A stretch of DNA of 64,000 nucleotides from NCBI RefSeq assembly GCF_001704415.2, contig NC_030808.1:83918594-83982593 (forward strand), written 5' to 3'. The first letter of the stretch is position 1; every line of letters begins with the position of its first letter. The translations under genes and the position numbers were made by a program. Below the pieces are notes generated by a model. It did no database searches, was not told the DNA's origin, and was given only the letters and a program-made list of their open reading frames with translations. The DNA comes from Capra hircus. Its lineage: Eukaryota; Chordata; Mammalia; Artiodactyla; Bovidae. This document shows positions 22,031 to 33,689 of the stretch, piece by piece.

Positions 22031-22424
22031 AATGTATTTCAAAGAAGCAGTGTTTAAATTACCACTAAATTTTGCAACACTGACATAGTAATTTTATATG
22101 AAAATGGCCTTTTCTTCCCATGAATCATATTCCTGAAAAAAATGTGCTTCTAAAAGTCATAAACAGATGATCCTACCTGCTATATTTGATTCCATCTTAG
22201 AGAAAAAACCAAAGGAAACAAGTTTTAATTGTCATCACCAATCTATTTCCAAATCATTCTATTGATAGAAATGTTGACCTTCTATCTCTATTATACAACT
22301 ACTTTATGGAAAAGAATTATTAACTTGTTCAATACATTTTGGCAGTGCCTTTCTAGGCACTGAAAAACCAAAGAAAAAATTGTCCCTGACTTCAAGTAAC
22401 TAACAATCTTAGTTTAAGCCAGAT
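22031..22424. other. Intergenic DNA, possible L2 remnant
   Basis: 'ttgtccctgacttcaagtaa' near 22380 resembles the reverse L2 motif (atccctgccctcaaggagctt). Nothing else recognised. Confidence 0.35.
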
Positions 22425-22435
22425 AAGCTAAAGTC

Positions 22436-23025
22436 TAGGCTCCAAAATCACCGTAGATGGTGACTGCAGCCATGAAATAAAAAGACACTTGCTCCTTGGA
22501 AGAAAAGCTATGACAAAACTAGACAGCATATTAAAAAGCAGAGACGTTACTTTGCCGATAAAGGTCTGTAGAGTCAAAGCTATGGTTTTTCCAGTAGTCA
22601 TGTATGGATGTGATAGTTGGACCATAAAGAAAGTTGTGCGCTGAAGAATTGATGCTTTTGAACTGTAGTGTTGGAAAAGACTCTTGAGAGTCCCTTGGAC
22701 TGCAAGGAGATCAAACCAGTCAATCCTAAGGAAATCAACCCTGAATATTATTTGGAAGGACTGACGCTGAAGCTGAAGCTCAATACTTTGGCAACCTGAT
22801 GAGAAGAACTGACTCATCAGAAAAACCTCTGATACAGGGAAAGACTGAAGGCAGGAGGAGAAGGGGACAGCAGAGGATGAAATGGTTGGATGGCATCACT
22901 GATTCAATGGACATGAGTTTGAACAAGCTCTGGGAGTTGGCGATGGACAGGGAAGCATGGCATGCTGCAGTCCATGGGGTCAGAAAAAGTCGGACATGGC
23001 TGACCGACTGACTTGAACTGATCTG
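22436..23025 (+). repeat. BovB LINE 3' end with TSD
   Basis: 5'-truncated copy from 'taggctccaaaatcaccgta' to 'gaccgactgacttgaactga'. Flanked by the 11-bp TSD 'aagctaaagtc' at 22425-22435 and 23026-23036. The frame is closed by substitutions and an indel (for example 'gtgcgctgaagaatt' has a stop where the family has RRRID). Its degenerate 3' terminus marks it as older than the copies at 12262 or 31631. Confidence 0.95.
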
Positions 23026-23040
23026 AAGCTAAAGTCATTA

Positions 23041-23254
23041 GGCTTCCCGATGGCTCAGTGGTAAAGAATTCGCCTGCAATGAAGAAGATACAGAAGACCT
23101 GGGTTCAATCTGTGGGTTGAGAAGATCCCCTGGAGGAGGGCATGGCAACCCACTCCATTATTCTTGCCAGGAGAATCCTATGGACAGAGGAGCCTGGTGG
23201 GCTACAGTCCATGTGGTTGCAAAGAGCTGGACACAACTGAAGTGACTGAGCACG
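23041..23254 (+). repeat. Bov-tA SINE inserted at the BovB TSD
   Basis: Head 'ggcttcccgatggctcagtg', tail 'gaagtgactgagcacg'. Its own TSD 'agctaaag[t/c]ca' is at 23027-23037 and 23255-23265, so it re-used the right-hand TSD of the neighbouring BovB. Confidence 0.94.
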
Positions 23255-23265
23255 AGCTAAAGCCA

Positions 23266-24644
23266 CTACAATATCATGATACCTGCTGTATTGGAGGCAC
23301 GTGCCAACTGCAATGGGTACAAAGAAGTACTGTCTAATCTCCAAGAGAGTCGGGAAGACACCCCAGAATAATAGTTTTAATATTTAAAAAATGTATTGTG
23401 ATGATTTTCCTTTCAGATCTTCATTTAAGACAAGCTCCACACTATATCAACACAAAAGGAATCCTGATTATATTTTTTTCTTGTTTATTGACCTCTGTAC
23501 CTAGTTCTATAGTTAATAAGGAAGCTACCTTCAAACCCAGGAGGAGCTCATGTTTTTCTAGGCAATTCCATTTTTCTTTCTGTCTTTTACAGAGTCCTGG
23601 AGGATGGGTTTCAGAGCAACCCATGTATATATGTAATGAAATTACGTATATCCAAAATAGAGTCACTTCCCTTTCTCTCTTATAAACTCCAGATCAACAG
23701 TGTCAGCCTCTGACTCCAGACCTACAGAGGGAGAAAGAATGATTCATTTCCCCATTGGTTTTCCATACTCACATGCAATTAAGAAATTTGAAATTGTTTA
23801 AAATAATTAACAATAAGCTCTCCTACTTTTCTCCCATCCTTGGATTAATTTTTCTTATGAGCCATCCCTGGGAATTCATATTTAAGAACTTGATCTTCCT
23901 TGACATTAATGGGACTAATGTTACCTTATAAGCAGCCCCTTTATGTTTATTTGCTCAATCAAAACCAAATTTAATCACTGCATTGCATGCTGTGTTTTAG
24001 ATAATGCTCTCAAATTAAACTCTTTGCCAACTTATGTCTCCTAGTAACTTTCTTGATCTAAATAGAACCTTGACATTAGAATAGATTTTCACATCTACTG
24101 ACTAGTGAATAGAAAATAATGGTCAGCTTTTAGACATACTTTCTGTGAATTAAAATTGGCCTAGTTTTATATATGTTTTAAATCAAGAGAGGTTAGGTAT
24201 CTTTCATTATTATGAAAGGGTTTCTGCCCCATGGACGCCTCCTTTCCTTCACAAAATGGCATATTGAACCATAAAACTAAGAAAGGAGGAAACATTTTGA
24301 GTGGAGGCAGATTTGTGACTTACTTTCCAGGGATATGTTGGCTGGGATGTACAATCCCAGTGGCATTTTGCACATTGGAAGGCATAACAGCTCACTAATG
24401 TCTTGTTGAGGGTGGTGGAGTGGGATGTAACAAAATTCAGTTTGTTTCAAGTGTCAGTGACCAGAGGGATCAGATTGGGAGGGATAGAGCAGGCAGCACT
24501 AGTTCTGGATATTCTGGGGCCTAAAACTGTAGAGCAAGAAGTGTGTTTATGATACAGTGAGGCATACCGGGGGCCAGCTTGCTGGGGTTCAGAGCTGAGC
24601 ACCAGTCTCACAGATGTTCAGGAGGGAGGTGCAACCAGGCGCCG
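23266..24644. other. Intergenic DNA, no gene seen
   Basis: Frames at 23398-23685 (plus) and 23442-23666 (minus) overlap and lack motifs. No repeat family recognised. Confidence 0.5.
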
Positions 24645-24690
24645 AGGACCAGCTGTGAAGCCTGGTCAGGACCAGCTGTGAACCCTGGTC
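24645..24690. repeat. 23-bp tandem duplication
   Basis: The unit starting 'aggaccagctgtgaa' repeats twice head to tail (24645-24667, 24668-24690) with a single G/C mismatch. Confidence 0.9.
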
Positions 24691-24977
24691 AGTTTTAGTG
24701 AAGTTAGAAAGGAACAGTGGCTCATTGGTGCTCATGTGGCACCTGGGATTCACTTTTCATCACAGGGAGCTCAGAGGAACAGATGAGTATCATCTCGAGG
24801 AGGAGTTAGAAATTGTGCTGGGACTTGCGAAGGGTGAAATTTTCGTTAATTGTGAAGGAGTTCACATTTGAAGTCCGGTCCTGCTGGGAGTGGCCTGAGA
24901 ACTCAGAATCAGGCACTCAGAAAGGGGTAGGGGTGGGGCAACAAGTCAGGCCACCCATACACAGGAGTGTGTGTGTG

Positions 24978-25177
24978 ATCAGTCACTCAACTGTGTCCAA
25001 CTCTTTATGACCCCATGGACTGTGGTCCACTTGGCTCCTCTGTCCATGGGACTTTCCAGGCAAGAATACTGAAGTAGGCTGCCGTTTCCTCCTCCAGGGG
25101 ATTTTTTCCAACCCAGGGGATCATACCCAGGTCTCCTGCATTGCAGGCGGATTCTTTACCACTGAGCCACCAGGGAA
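24978..25177 (-). repeat. Bov-tA SINE
   Basis: Reverse unit from 'cagtcactcaactgtgtcca' to the head 'gagccaccagggaaaacc'. A TTTT expansion replaces 'gatcttcccaa'. Confidence 0.93.
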
Positions 25178-26019
25178 AACCAGAAGAGATAGCTATTAAT
25201 ACTTCCCACATCCCTACTGTGAAGACATTACTAATTCGGATCCAAACTGGTATCTTCCTGAAGGATGCCTTAAAAACAGTTAAGTGTATCATCTTGAAAA
25301 CAAAATGAAGTTTAGAGTTTATTATGAAAAACAGCTATATTTTTTTGTGTCTGCCCTAAGTGAAGTCCACAGTTTATGGAGCCTAAGCATTGAAATGTTT
25401 GCTGCCTTACAGTAAGACATTTCTGCGGCAACATGTTTTTCTTGTCGTGAGATTGTCACCTGTTAGACCTTATTGTAATCATGGGTTCATACCTTTGGCT
25501 CCAGCTCTTGTTTGCTAGGGCAATATTAAACTTAGATTAGATATAAACTCTCTGCTAAACTAAGTGGTTGAAAAAGTGCCTTCAGAAGTGCAATACTGAT
25601 TGTCCTCCTTCTGACCTTCTCTGTGCGTTTTCTTTCTTATCTCGGTAACCAGAGGAATAACTAGGAGAGGTGAAGTTGGCTAAGATCCACTCCTTCACTG
25701 CCTGGAAGGTGACAGCTGCCCTAGTTCTTTGCCAATAATGATCTGACTGGAGAAGTGAAGGGTTGGACCTTGAACAGTAGCTATTCTGGCTTCTGGAGTA
25801 TGGGCAAAAGAGGGTGAGTGAAGGGCTCACGGCCCCTGCACTCTTCTCTCTCACTGTGGAATGCACCCCTATATTCCCCGAGCCCTTTCATCTGTCCCTC
25901 TACAGATCACTGATGCCCACCCATACTTGGTCCTTCTCTCCCACTTGGACTCATTACCTCCTCTTGATCTGTCACGCCCTGTGTCCTCTGTCAAGGTATA
26001 AGGTGATGTGAGCTTTGGA
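25178..26019. other. Intergenic DNA, no gene seen
   Basis: Two overlapping frames (25582-25866 minus, 25814-26011 plus) have no recognisable protein. Confidence 0.45.
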
Positions 26020-26195
26020 ATGACAAGGATCTCCTCTGAGCAAGTGCACCTGATCCTCAGTTTCCTGTTCTGGGAAATGGTAATAAAACCTACTTCACAC
26101 AATTATTTTGAGGATTAAAAAAAGTATTTTTAAACTGTATTTAGGTATATATTTCTAGGCATGCAGTACACATTCTGTAAATGTTGGTACATTTT
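26020..26195 (+). repeat. MIR SINE
   Basis: 'gatcctcagtttcctgttct', 'ggaaatggtaataaaaccta' and 'attttgaggattaaaaaaag' follow the MIR core and 3' part in order. Confidence 0.8.
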
Positions 26196-26254
26196 CCTGC
26201 CTTATTAATCTTTATCATCTGACCATTTCCATGTTCTTTTTACCTCTAAAACTT

Positions 26255-26405
26255 TACTACTACAAGTGTGGTCTGGGAACCAGCAACATCTGGGACCCAG
26301 CACGGACAGAATATACATTTTAACATCTCCGTGTTAGTACTGCACGTTAGCGCTAACATGTTTCACATACATGTTAAAAGAAGCACTTGAGAAGCACTGC
26401 TGTTA
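26255..26405 (-). mobile_element. MER5-like hAT DNA transposon remnant
   Basis: 'gtggtctgggaaccagcaac', 'cattttaacatctccgtg' and the terminal 'cacttgagaagcactg' correspond to a reverse MER5A-type element, a non-autonomous hAT-Charlie relic. Confidence 0.55.
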
Positions 26406-26454
26406 AGACAGAGACTGCTTCTCTCACTCTCCTTTTGCTAAAGGGGAAGGGATA

Positions 26455-26635
26455 ATGACCATCACTGATTACCTGCCTGCTCTGTGTCAGCTGCTGGTTT
26501 CTTGACTGCCATTTCCCTCCTCCTCACTCTGCGAGGTTGGCACTGTCATCTCCCTTTCCCTGTGAACAAATGGAAGTGAAGGGGTTAACTCCCCAACACA
26601 AGAGCAAGTACAGATTCAGACTCAACTCTTTTTTG
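26455..26635 (-). repeat. MIR SINE
   Basis: Degenerate reverse MIR: 'gctctgtgtcagctgctgg', 'ctgcgaggttggcactgtca' and 'aacaaatggaagtgaagggg'. Confidence 0.6.
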
Positions 26636-27029
26636 CCTGCAAACTTTACACTACTTCAAAACTACATAAGTCTACTGGCTTTCGCTTCTGGAGAAGACAA
26701 AAGTGGGAAAAAAAAATGAAAATAGAAAAAAACAAAAAGAGAGGCATGGAAGCATTAAAGGTAACCTTGAGTTTCAATTACATCAATAAAGGACCACTTT
26801 TTTTAGACCTGTAAGATACATTTTCATATCAATTTTAAGTTAGAAAGAGGCATACATTTTGTGTTTTTAAAAATTTATCAGGAAAGAGGAAAAAAAAATT
26901 GAAAATCACTGTTACACAGGAAACACTAGTGTCCGATAAAATTTTACATATTTTCGTAGTAATCCATGTAAAATTTTTTAACATTCCACTTTAAATCATT
27001 CCACAGATAAGATGAACCATCTCATTGTC
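26636..27029. other. A-rich intergenic DNA, nothing recognised
   Basis: Several A-runs (26707-26745) but no repeat call. Confidence 0.4.
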
Positions 27030-27255
27030 TTATGGGTGAGACACTACTGCATTATCTCTTTGGAATTGGAAACCTGTATATTGAACTGAGTTCCCTGCGC
27101 TATATAGTAGGTCCTTGTTGGTTATCTTTAAATATAGCAGTGTGTACATGTCATCCCAAACTCCCAGTCTATCCCTTCCTTTACCCTTCCCCTCTGGTAA
27201 CCACAAGCTCATTCTCTAAGTCTGTGAGTCTGTTTCTGTTTTGTAAATAAGAAGA
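27030..27255 (-). repeat. Artiodactyl L1 LINE 3' region
   Basis: Reverse of the segment that appears in plus orientation at 36603-36774: 'cttcccctctggtaaccaca' here against 'tatggttatcaaaggggaaa' there. Ends with 'ctgtttctgttttgtaaata'. Confidence 0.75.
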
Positions 27256-27495
27256 ACCACTTTCTTGATGCCTGATTCCAACTGTCCTCAATTCTTTTCT
27301 GGGTTCCTTGCCCTTTATTTGATATTGACATACATTTTGGCAGTTAATAAACAGTGATAAAATATTCCACAAACATGAAGTGATTGTTCAGTTTTCATCC
27401 TGTTCAATGAAGCAAAGTTACAACTGATCGTGGCACCTAATCCAGCATGTGATTGTGTTGTTTCCTTTGTGAGTTTTTTAAAATGAATTTTTTCC
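27256..27495. other. Intergenic DNA, nothing recognised
   Basis: Short unique stretch between L1 and SINE. Confidence 0.4.
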
Positions 27496-27499
27496 TCCT

Positions 27500-27712
27500 G
27501 AAAGAAAGTGAAGTCGCTCAGTCCCGTCCGACTGTTTGCGACCCCGTGGACTATAGCCCACCAGGCTCCTCCATCCATGGGATTCTCCAGGCCAGAATAC
27601 TGGAGTGGGTTGCCATTTCCTTCTCAAGGGGATCTTCCCAACCCAGGGATTGAACCCAGGTCTCCCGCATTGTAGGCAGATGCTTTACGGTCTGAGCCAC
27701 CAGCGAAGTCCT
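27500..27712 (-). repeat. Bov-tA SINE
   Basis: Reverse unit from 'gaaagtgaagtcgctcagtc' to 'gagccaccagcgaagtcctg'. Confidence 0.95.
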
Positions 27713-28488
27713 GACTAGACTGTAATATTGTAACTATAAAAGTTAATAAACCATTCCAATTTACCAAACTTTTCCTCTATTATCATTTTTCCATACTTTG
27801 AAGCTTAACTCACTAGACAACATTCCCTAACTTGCCAGAAATGGGATAACTGTTCCTAATAAGTAATTTTTTGAAACCTCTCCACCCCACTTACTTCTGT
27901 AAACATAAAACCTCATTCTGTAAGAGGGGATGATTATCTGAATTTATCCCCTTTGGACATCCAAACTGGCAGAGTCAGGTTGTAGTAGTCATCCATCCCA
28001 GATACCTATCTGTTGTGGGAATGAACTTCAGTTCACAAACAGCCATGCAGGAAATATCATATTTCTTTATTTTCCCTAAATCACTGAAATCTGACTTGGA
28101 TCGCCCATCCCGCAGAACAGGAACAGCATTCACTCACTGTCTTGATGGGGTCTTGCCACAGAACCGTGCTGAGAATGTGGGGAGAGATGGACCACTCTGG
28201 GACTGACCAGCAGGCCAGCCTGGCTTTTGTTGCCAGGCCTGTGTCTCATCAGCATGGGCTGAGGGCTCAGCTGCTTCTGGACCAGGCCTGAGGAAGGAGA
28301 ACACTGGGACAGCCAGGTTCTGTCCTGCTTTGGAGCACTGTAAACCTTCCTCTCGGAGGCCTTGCCTTGTCCTGTAGTTCTGCTCTTAAGCAGTGCAGCT
28401 GGTCCCTGGTGCTCTGCAGAACGTGCTGACTTCAGGCCCCTGTCCAGTCTCCCAGAATCTTCTCTCTCTCTCCTGATTTAAAAAAAAC
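27713..28488. other. Unique DNA with a GC-richer block at 27960-28490
   Basis: The right two thirds are GC-richer and free of recognised repeats. The 63-codon plus frame at 28015-28206 lacks motifs. A regulatory role is possible but unsupported. Confidence 0.4.
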
Positions 28489-28496
28489 GCTTTCCT

Positions 28497-28732
28497 AGGA
28501 CTTCCCTGGGTGGTGATTTAGAAACCACTTTCCAATGCAGGGACTCAGGGTTTGATCTCTGGTTGAGGAACTAAGACCTCACATGTGCAGGGCAACTAAG
28601 CCCATGAGCTGCAACTAGAGAGATGTCTGCGCACCGCAAGGAAAATTCCCACATGTTGCAATGAGGATCCCGTGTGCTACAACTAAGACCTGCCACAGCA
28701 AATTAATAAATAAATATTAAAAAAATAAAAAT
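28497..28732 (+). repeat. CHR-type SINE with TSD
   Basis: Head 'aggacttccctgggtggtga', tail 'aattaataaataaatattaa'. Flanked by 'gctttcct' at 28489-28496 and 28733-28740. Confidence 0.9.
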
Positions 28733-28758
28733 GCTTTCCTTTCTACTCTTCCCATGTA

Positions 28759-29021
28759 GTTCAGTTCAGTTCAGGCTCTCAGTTGTGTCCGACTCTTTGC
28801 GACCCCATGAATCGCAGCACGCCAGGCCTCCCTGTCCATCACCAACTCCCGGAGTTCACCCAAACTCATGTGCATCGAGTCAGTAATGTGATCCAGCCAT
28901 CTCATCCTCTGTCGTCCCCTTCTCCTGCCCCTAATCCCACCCAGCATCAGGGTCTTTTCCAATGAGTCAACTCTTTGCATGAGGTGGCCAAAGTATCAGA
29001 GTTTCAGCCTCAGCATCAGAT
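28759..29021 (-). repeat. BovB LINE, short 3' fragment
   Basis: Reverse 3' end: 'agttcagttcagttcaggct' at the left, stopping within the 'aagtatcagagtttcagcct' segment. Encodes the last 69 codons of ORF2 with a one-codon loss in the RRRRG run. Confidence 0.93.
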
Positions 29022-30015
29022 TTTGTTATTTTAACCTCTGAGTTGGTTTTTCAAAGTGAATTTTTTTAAAGCCCCTTTTTAAAGGGAAAAAAACACAACA
29101 ACCCAGGCTTTATAATGAAGCCAATTTTGTCATGAAATGTGAATGAGACTGTGAAAATAACAAAAATGGGACCCTGCGTTTGTCTAGTGGTTCATTTTAA
29201 AAATGTTTATAGTTGTTAGACTCACTATTACAGGAGAAGCCCATCTTTACTTTGCAAAAAAGATCCAGCATCTTCTAAGAATTACATTATCGCATTCACT
29301 TGACTAATGAACTCCTTAAAGCTTTATAAATAATATCCATTGTCCTTAAAAAAAGGTCACTTAGTTACTGGCCTCAAGAATGTTGGTCTGATGAGGGAAC
29401 ATTTACTCTCTCTTTAATTTCAAGGAGCTTCTAAAAATAGTAATTGGACATTACCTATTCATTTATACAGGCATCAACTTTATCTTTTGCTTCATTAATA
29501 AGAACTCCATTTGGTGGAAAACTGTCCTGTGAAGCGCAACTTCTGATGAAAAGTCTCCAAGGCACTCACTTTTATCTCAAGTCATCTGGGTAAATTTTGA
29601 AGTGGGGCTTGGTATTAGGTTAGTGGGAAAAATATCCTTTACTGCAAGCTTATAAGATGTTTGCATTCCCCTTATAACTGTCATTTTCGGAAGTCTGTTC
29701 CTGCCTTTTTTGGAGTAGCCCCACAGACACATGGGGACTTAAGACAGTCCCTGACTCCTCCCACTGTTCTTCCCTTCCTCCCTTGTGCTTTCCTTCCCTC
29801 CCTTTCTTCCTTTTAACCAGTGTCTTTCACTTACTGTTTTTAATTTTTCCTACAGGGCAACTCAAAATAGATTCACTCCCTCCCCAGACTTATAGTCTTA
29901 CAATTAACTAGAGGTAATTATTATCGTTATTCATATCCCTCCATCTAAGATTAAATAATCACTCTCTATTAAAGGGGATAAGTTGTTTCAAGCTTTCTTT
30001 ACAAACTAGTTATAG
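29022..30015. other. Unique AT-rich intergenic DNA
   Basis: Contains a pyrimidine-rich stretch at 29755-29815. No repeat or gene recognised. Confidence 0.5.
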
Positions 30016-30029
30016 CCAGTATCTCTTGA

Positions 30030-30237
30030 AGTGAAGTGAAGTCACTCAGTTGTGTCCGACTCTTTGCGACCCCATGGACTGTAGCCAACCAAGCTCCTCT
30101 ATCCATGGGATTTTCCAGGCAATAGTACTGGAGTGGATTGCCATTTCCTTCTCCAGAGGATCTTCCCGACTCAGGGATCGAACACAGGTCTCCCGCATTG
30201 TAGACAGACGCTTTACCGTCTGAGCCACCAGGGAAGT
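30030..30237 (-). repeat. Bov-tA SINE with 14-bp TSD, inside a MIR
   Basis: Flanked by the perfect TSD 'ccagtatctcttga' at 30016-30029 and 30238-30251. To its right a reverse MIR begins ('gagcacttactctatgccag'). Confidence 0.96.
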
Positions 30238-30244
30238 CCAGTAT

Positions 30245-30345
30245 CTCTTGAGCACTTACTCTATGCCAGGCAGTATACCTACACCATTTCTAATCCTTAC
30301 AACCTTGCTAGATGAGTTAATGATGCCTAACTCACCTATGACAGC
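30245..30345 (-). repeat. MIR SINE remnant
   Basis: 'gagcacttactctatgccag' and 'aatccttacaaccttgctag' follow the reverse MIR 3' part. A forward MIR/L2-like tail follows at about 30393-30435 ('ggctgacacatagtaacatt'). Confidence 0.6.
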
Positions 30346-30435
30346 CTTATCATCATAACATCCAAGATATGGTAAACACAACTGAAGCTATAATAGTGGC
30401 TGACACATAGTAACATTCAATAAGTGTTAACTGTT

Positions 30436-31073
30436 TAATCTTGTACTTCTGCAAGCATCTGGAGAATTTTTTGACTCACTATAGCATTCTACATTTATTC
30501 GTTTTAAAAAAAATTTCAACATAATAGAATTAACCTGAGGAGAACTTTTGGCTCCCCTTATTAGTTCACTGTCTCTCCTAGCTTTGTATTAACCCATATT
30601 TTTGATCTTTAAAGTCATTCGAAAGAATGATAAAAGATCAAGGATGGAGGCCTGCAATTTTCAAAAACCTTCAGGTTATTCTGGACCAGGCCCGCCTTGT
30701 ACAGTTCTCTGAGGTTTATTTCTTTTGTGGAAAAGCACTATCCTGCACGACACGGGGAATGGCACCTGAAAGCGGACTTTCAGCTTGAACAGGAGACACT
30801 AAACACAGAACTCTAGTGTGTTTCCATGCATTAAAATTCAGTCTGAAAATATGCAGTGTTTTCAAAGCTCAGTTAAAGAGAAGGAGAAAGAGTACAAGGC
30901 TGTGGTGATCAGGGGTAGGGTAGCTGATTCAGCTGGGTCAACTGCCATTCCAGCCTGGGAACTGGTTGGGGAACATCATTTAAAGAACAGGCATTAGAAT
31001 TTTTCCATTGGCTATGTAGGATACTGTTGCGTTTTTCCCCACACGTCAGCTTGGATTTTTGGCCAGTTGCCTT
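30436..31073. other. Intergenic DNA, nothing recognised
   Basis: No repeat family or plausible exon seen. Confidence 0.45.
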
Positions 31074-31292
31074 GGGGCTTCCCCAGTGGCTCAGTGGTAA
31101 AGAATCCACCCGCAATGCAGGAAATGCAGGAGACTGGGGTTAGATCCCTGGATAGGGAAGATCCCCTGGAGGAGGGCATGGCAACCCATGCCAGTATTCT
31201 TGCCTGGAGAATCCCACGGACAGAGGAGCCCGGCAGACACAGACCATGGATCACAAAGAGACATGGCTAAAGCGACTCAGCACGCACGCACT
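31074..31292 (+). repeat. Bov-tA SINE
   Basis: Head 'ggggcttccccagtggctca', tail 'gcgactcagcacgcacgcac'. Confidence 0.94.
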
Positions 31293-31630
31293 TGAGTTCA
31301 TGCTTCTTTGAGCTGGGAAGGACTTGCAGAACGAGTCTAGATGGTTAGAGAAACTTCAGCGGTGGGACCGCGCTGGCTACTGATCTGGGATGCTCCCCTT
31401 TGGGGAAGGAAGTGCTCTGAAGTATAGAGCGCTTGGTCAGATTAGGGGACATGAGGAGAAGCTTGCCGGAAGTAAACCTGGGATTTGATTTCTGTGTGCT
31501 ACACCGAATCTTAAGTGGTACTGGGGAGATGACTATATCATCTGTACCCTCAGTGTACTGAAGATGACTGATTCAGCTCCCCAACTCTGTCTTCTCTGTT
31601 TTCCCACAGTATAACTTCAGCCTGACATAA
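31293..31630. other. Unique intergenic DNA
   Basis: Nothing recognised. Confidence 0.4.
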
Positions 31631-31790
31631 TGATGAGACGGCTGGATGGCATCACCGACTCGATGGACGCGAGTCTGAGTGAACTCTGGGAGTTGGTGAT
31701 GGACAGGGAGGCCTGGCGTGCTGCGATTCATGGGGTGGAAAGGAGTCGGACACGACTGAGCGACTGAACTGAACTGAACTGAAGCTGCCT
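31631..31790 (+). repeat. BovB LINE, very short 3' end
   Basis: Only the final 150 bases: 'gatgagacggctggatggca' to 'gcgactgaactgaactgaac'. Near-consensus, so probably young. Confidence 0.94.
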
Positions 31791-32837
31791 TCCAAAGCAC
31801 AGAAGGTCACCCTTATTCACAAAATGTCAAGGACAGAAGCAGACTGGGAAATACATTTAGTGGAGATTTTAGTAAAATATATTTATACGGTTCACTGTCA
31901 CTTCCACAGATAACGTTGTTGCCAGTGGAATGTTCTAAGAACATTTCTATCAATCTCTGTGCTGACTCACATGTCATTCTCTACCCAAGAGCTCAGGGCC
32001 ACTTTCTTATCATGAAATGTATGTGTTCCACAGAGACCTATACCCATGGCAGTGTGTTATGGAGGAACACCAAGGTTTAAAATATTAGGAGCCAGACTAA
32101 AAATTTTTTTTTCTAAATCTGATAAATCATAAATTGAAAAAAAAAATCTGAGGATAGAGCTTTTCCCAAATTTGACAGCATCCTAAGTATTTACATGACA
32201 TTACCAAATATGAGTTATGAAGCTAAAGTATGTCAATAATATATCAATAATAAAGAACAAAAAGCTTCAAACACTGAATTACCTATTTTCTTTATAGAAA
32301 ATATTACAAAATAATTGTCAACAGAAGATCTGATGAAAGAATATACTAACAAAAATGTTCCCAACAAGGATTATAATTATAAAGGGGTGCCAGGCAGATA
32401 ATCAATAAAGATATGGTTGCTTTCTTGGATCTTGTGATTTTGTGACATGTCAACTTTTCAAAATTTGTAATTGCTTGTAATTTATTTTATCATTCCAAAT
32501 AAATATTCATTTCCATACCAGCTTTTTCTGTTGTTACTGATCTTTTGGCTACATTCCCACAATCTGACAACAGATACTGCCTTCTGCTTTTGACTTTTGA
32601 GTGGTACTCTGTTTGACCCAGCTCACAGTCAGTACATGTTAACCTAGGGAATAAAAGCATAAATCATTGCAGTCTGGAGGGTTAGGTGGACCTCAAAAAG
32701 AGTGAACTACTCTTGGATTTGGAGGATGAGTAGAATTTGAAGAGGTGAGAGGGATGGTGACACAGCAAAGATGTAGAGAGAGGAAGACCATGGAAAAATC
32801 AGAGGATTAAAAAATAGTTAAGATTAAGCTAAAAAAA
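31791..32837. other. AT-rich intergenic DNA, no gene seen
   Basis: No repeat assigned except possible old L2 near 32680-32830. Confidence 0.45.
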
Positions 32838-32985
32838 TGGAAACTGTGAGGTGGTGGAGATGTTAACTAACCTTATTGTGGTAATCATTTTTTCAATATG
32901 TACTTATATAAAATCACTATGTTATGCATTTTAAACTCACACAATGTTGTTTGTCAATTATATCTCAATAAAGCTGGGAGAAAAA
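32838..32985 (+). repeat. Old mammalian L1 (L1MA/MB-like) 3' end
   Basis: 'ggtggagatgttaactaacc', 'ttattgtggtaatcattttt' and the terminus 'ttatatctcaataaagctgg' in the right order. Confidence 0.8.
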
Positions 32986-33119
32986 AGATTGGTTTCAGTA
33001 AAAGGCTTGTGTTGTATAAGGGGTAAGCAAACAGGAAAGGAAGTTTTAAGCCACATTAAGGTAAAAGAGTCTATTATAGATTGTCAGATTAAGGATATTT
33101 AACGTGTTGTACAGTCAAG

Positions 33120-33655
33120 GGAGAGTGTATTGGCCATCTGTTGCCTGTGCCTACAGATAAGCCCATCCTCTCATCTTGTAATAGCACCCTTATTTTCTAT
33201 GGGAACCATGCTTTTTCTCCTTTTGCTCTATGTTGATTGGATGGGTTCACATCACCCTAGGCTCTAGGGATGGGCCCATGACTCAGGTCTTACATGTCAG
33301 ACTCAGTGTTAGGACTTCTGCTGGACTATTGGGAAAGAGTCCTCTCTTTCTGCTAATGATGTTGCATTTCTCTAGTATGAATCTGCTGGTAGGGGTGGCT
33401 GAAAGTGGTGGCTAAGTGTGTGCTGGCACACACTTAGGAAGAGTGTGCCTGTGAGTGAAGCTGACCCATAGCCAAGAGATGGAGGGAGAGAGACTCCCAG
33501 TGATGTTGCTTAAGTACTAGACACTTGGGCAACCATGCCTGAAGAGAGATATCCTTGGCCTTTTCAGTTAGGTGTGAGCCAGTACATTTCTTTTTAAATT
33601 TGTCAGTACAAACTGGGTTCTTTTATTTGCAACTGAAAGACTTCTGATTACCATA
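33120..33655 (+). mobile_element. Probable ERVL/MaLR-type LTR remnant
   Basis: 'gggatgggcccatgactcag', 'ctattgggaaagagtcctct', 'catgcctgaagagagatatc' and 'gtgagccagtacatttcttt' match an old mammalian LTR I recognise by sight, ending 'tgcaactgaaagacttctga'. Subfamily not assigned; the 61-codon frame inside is not a gene. Confidence 0.5.
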
Positions 33656-33689
33656 GGCTATAAAAAGAGTAGGGTTTTATGAAGATTAA

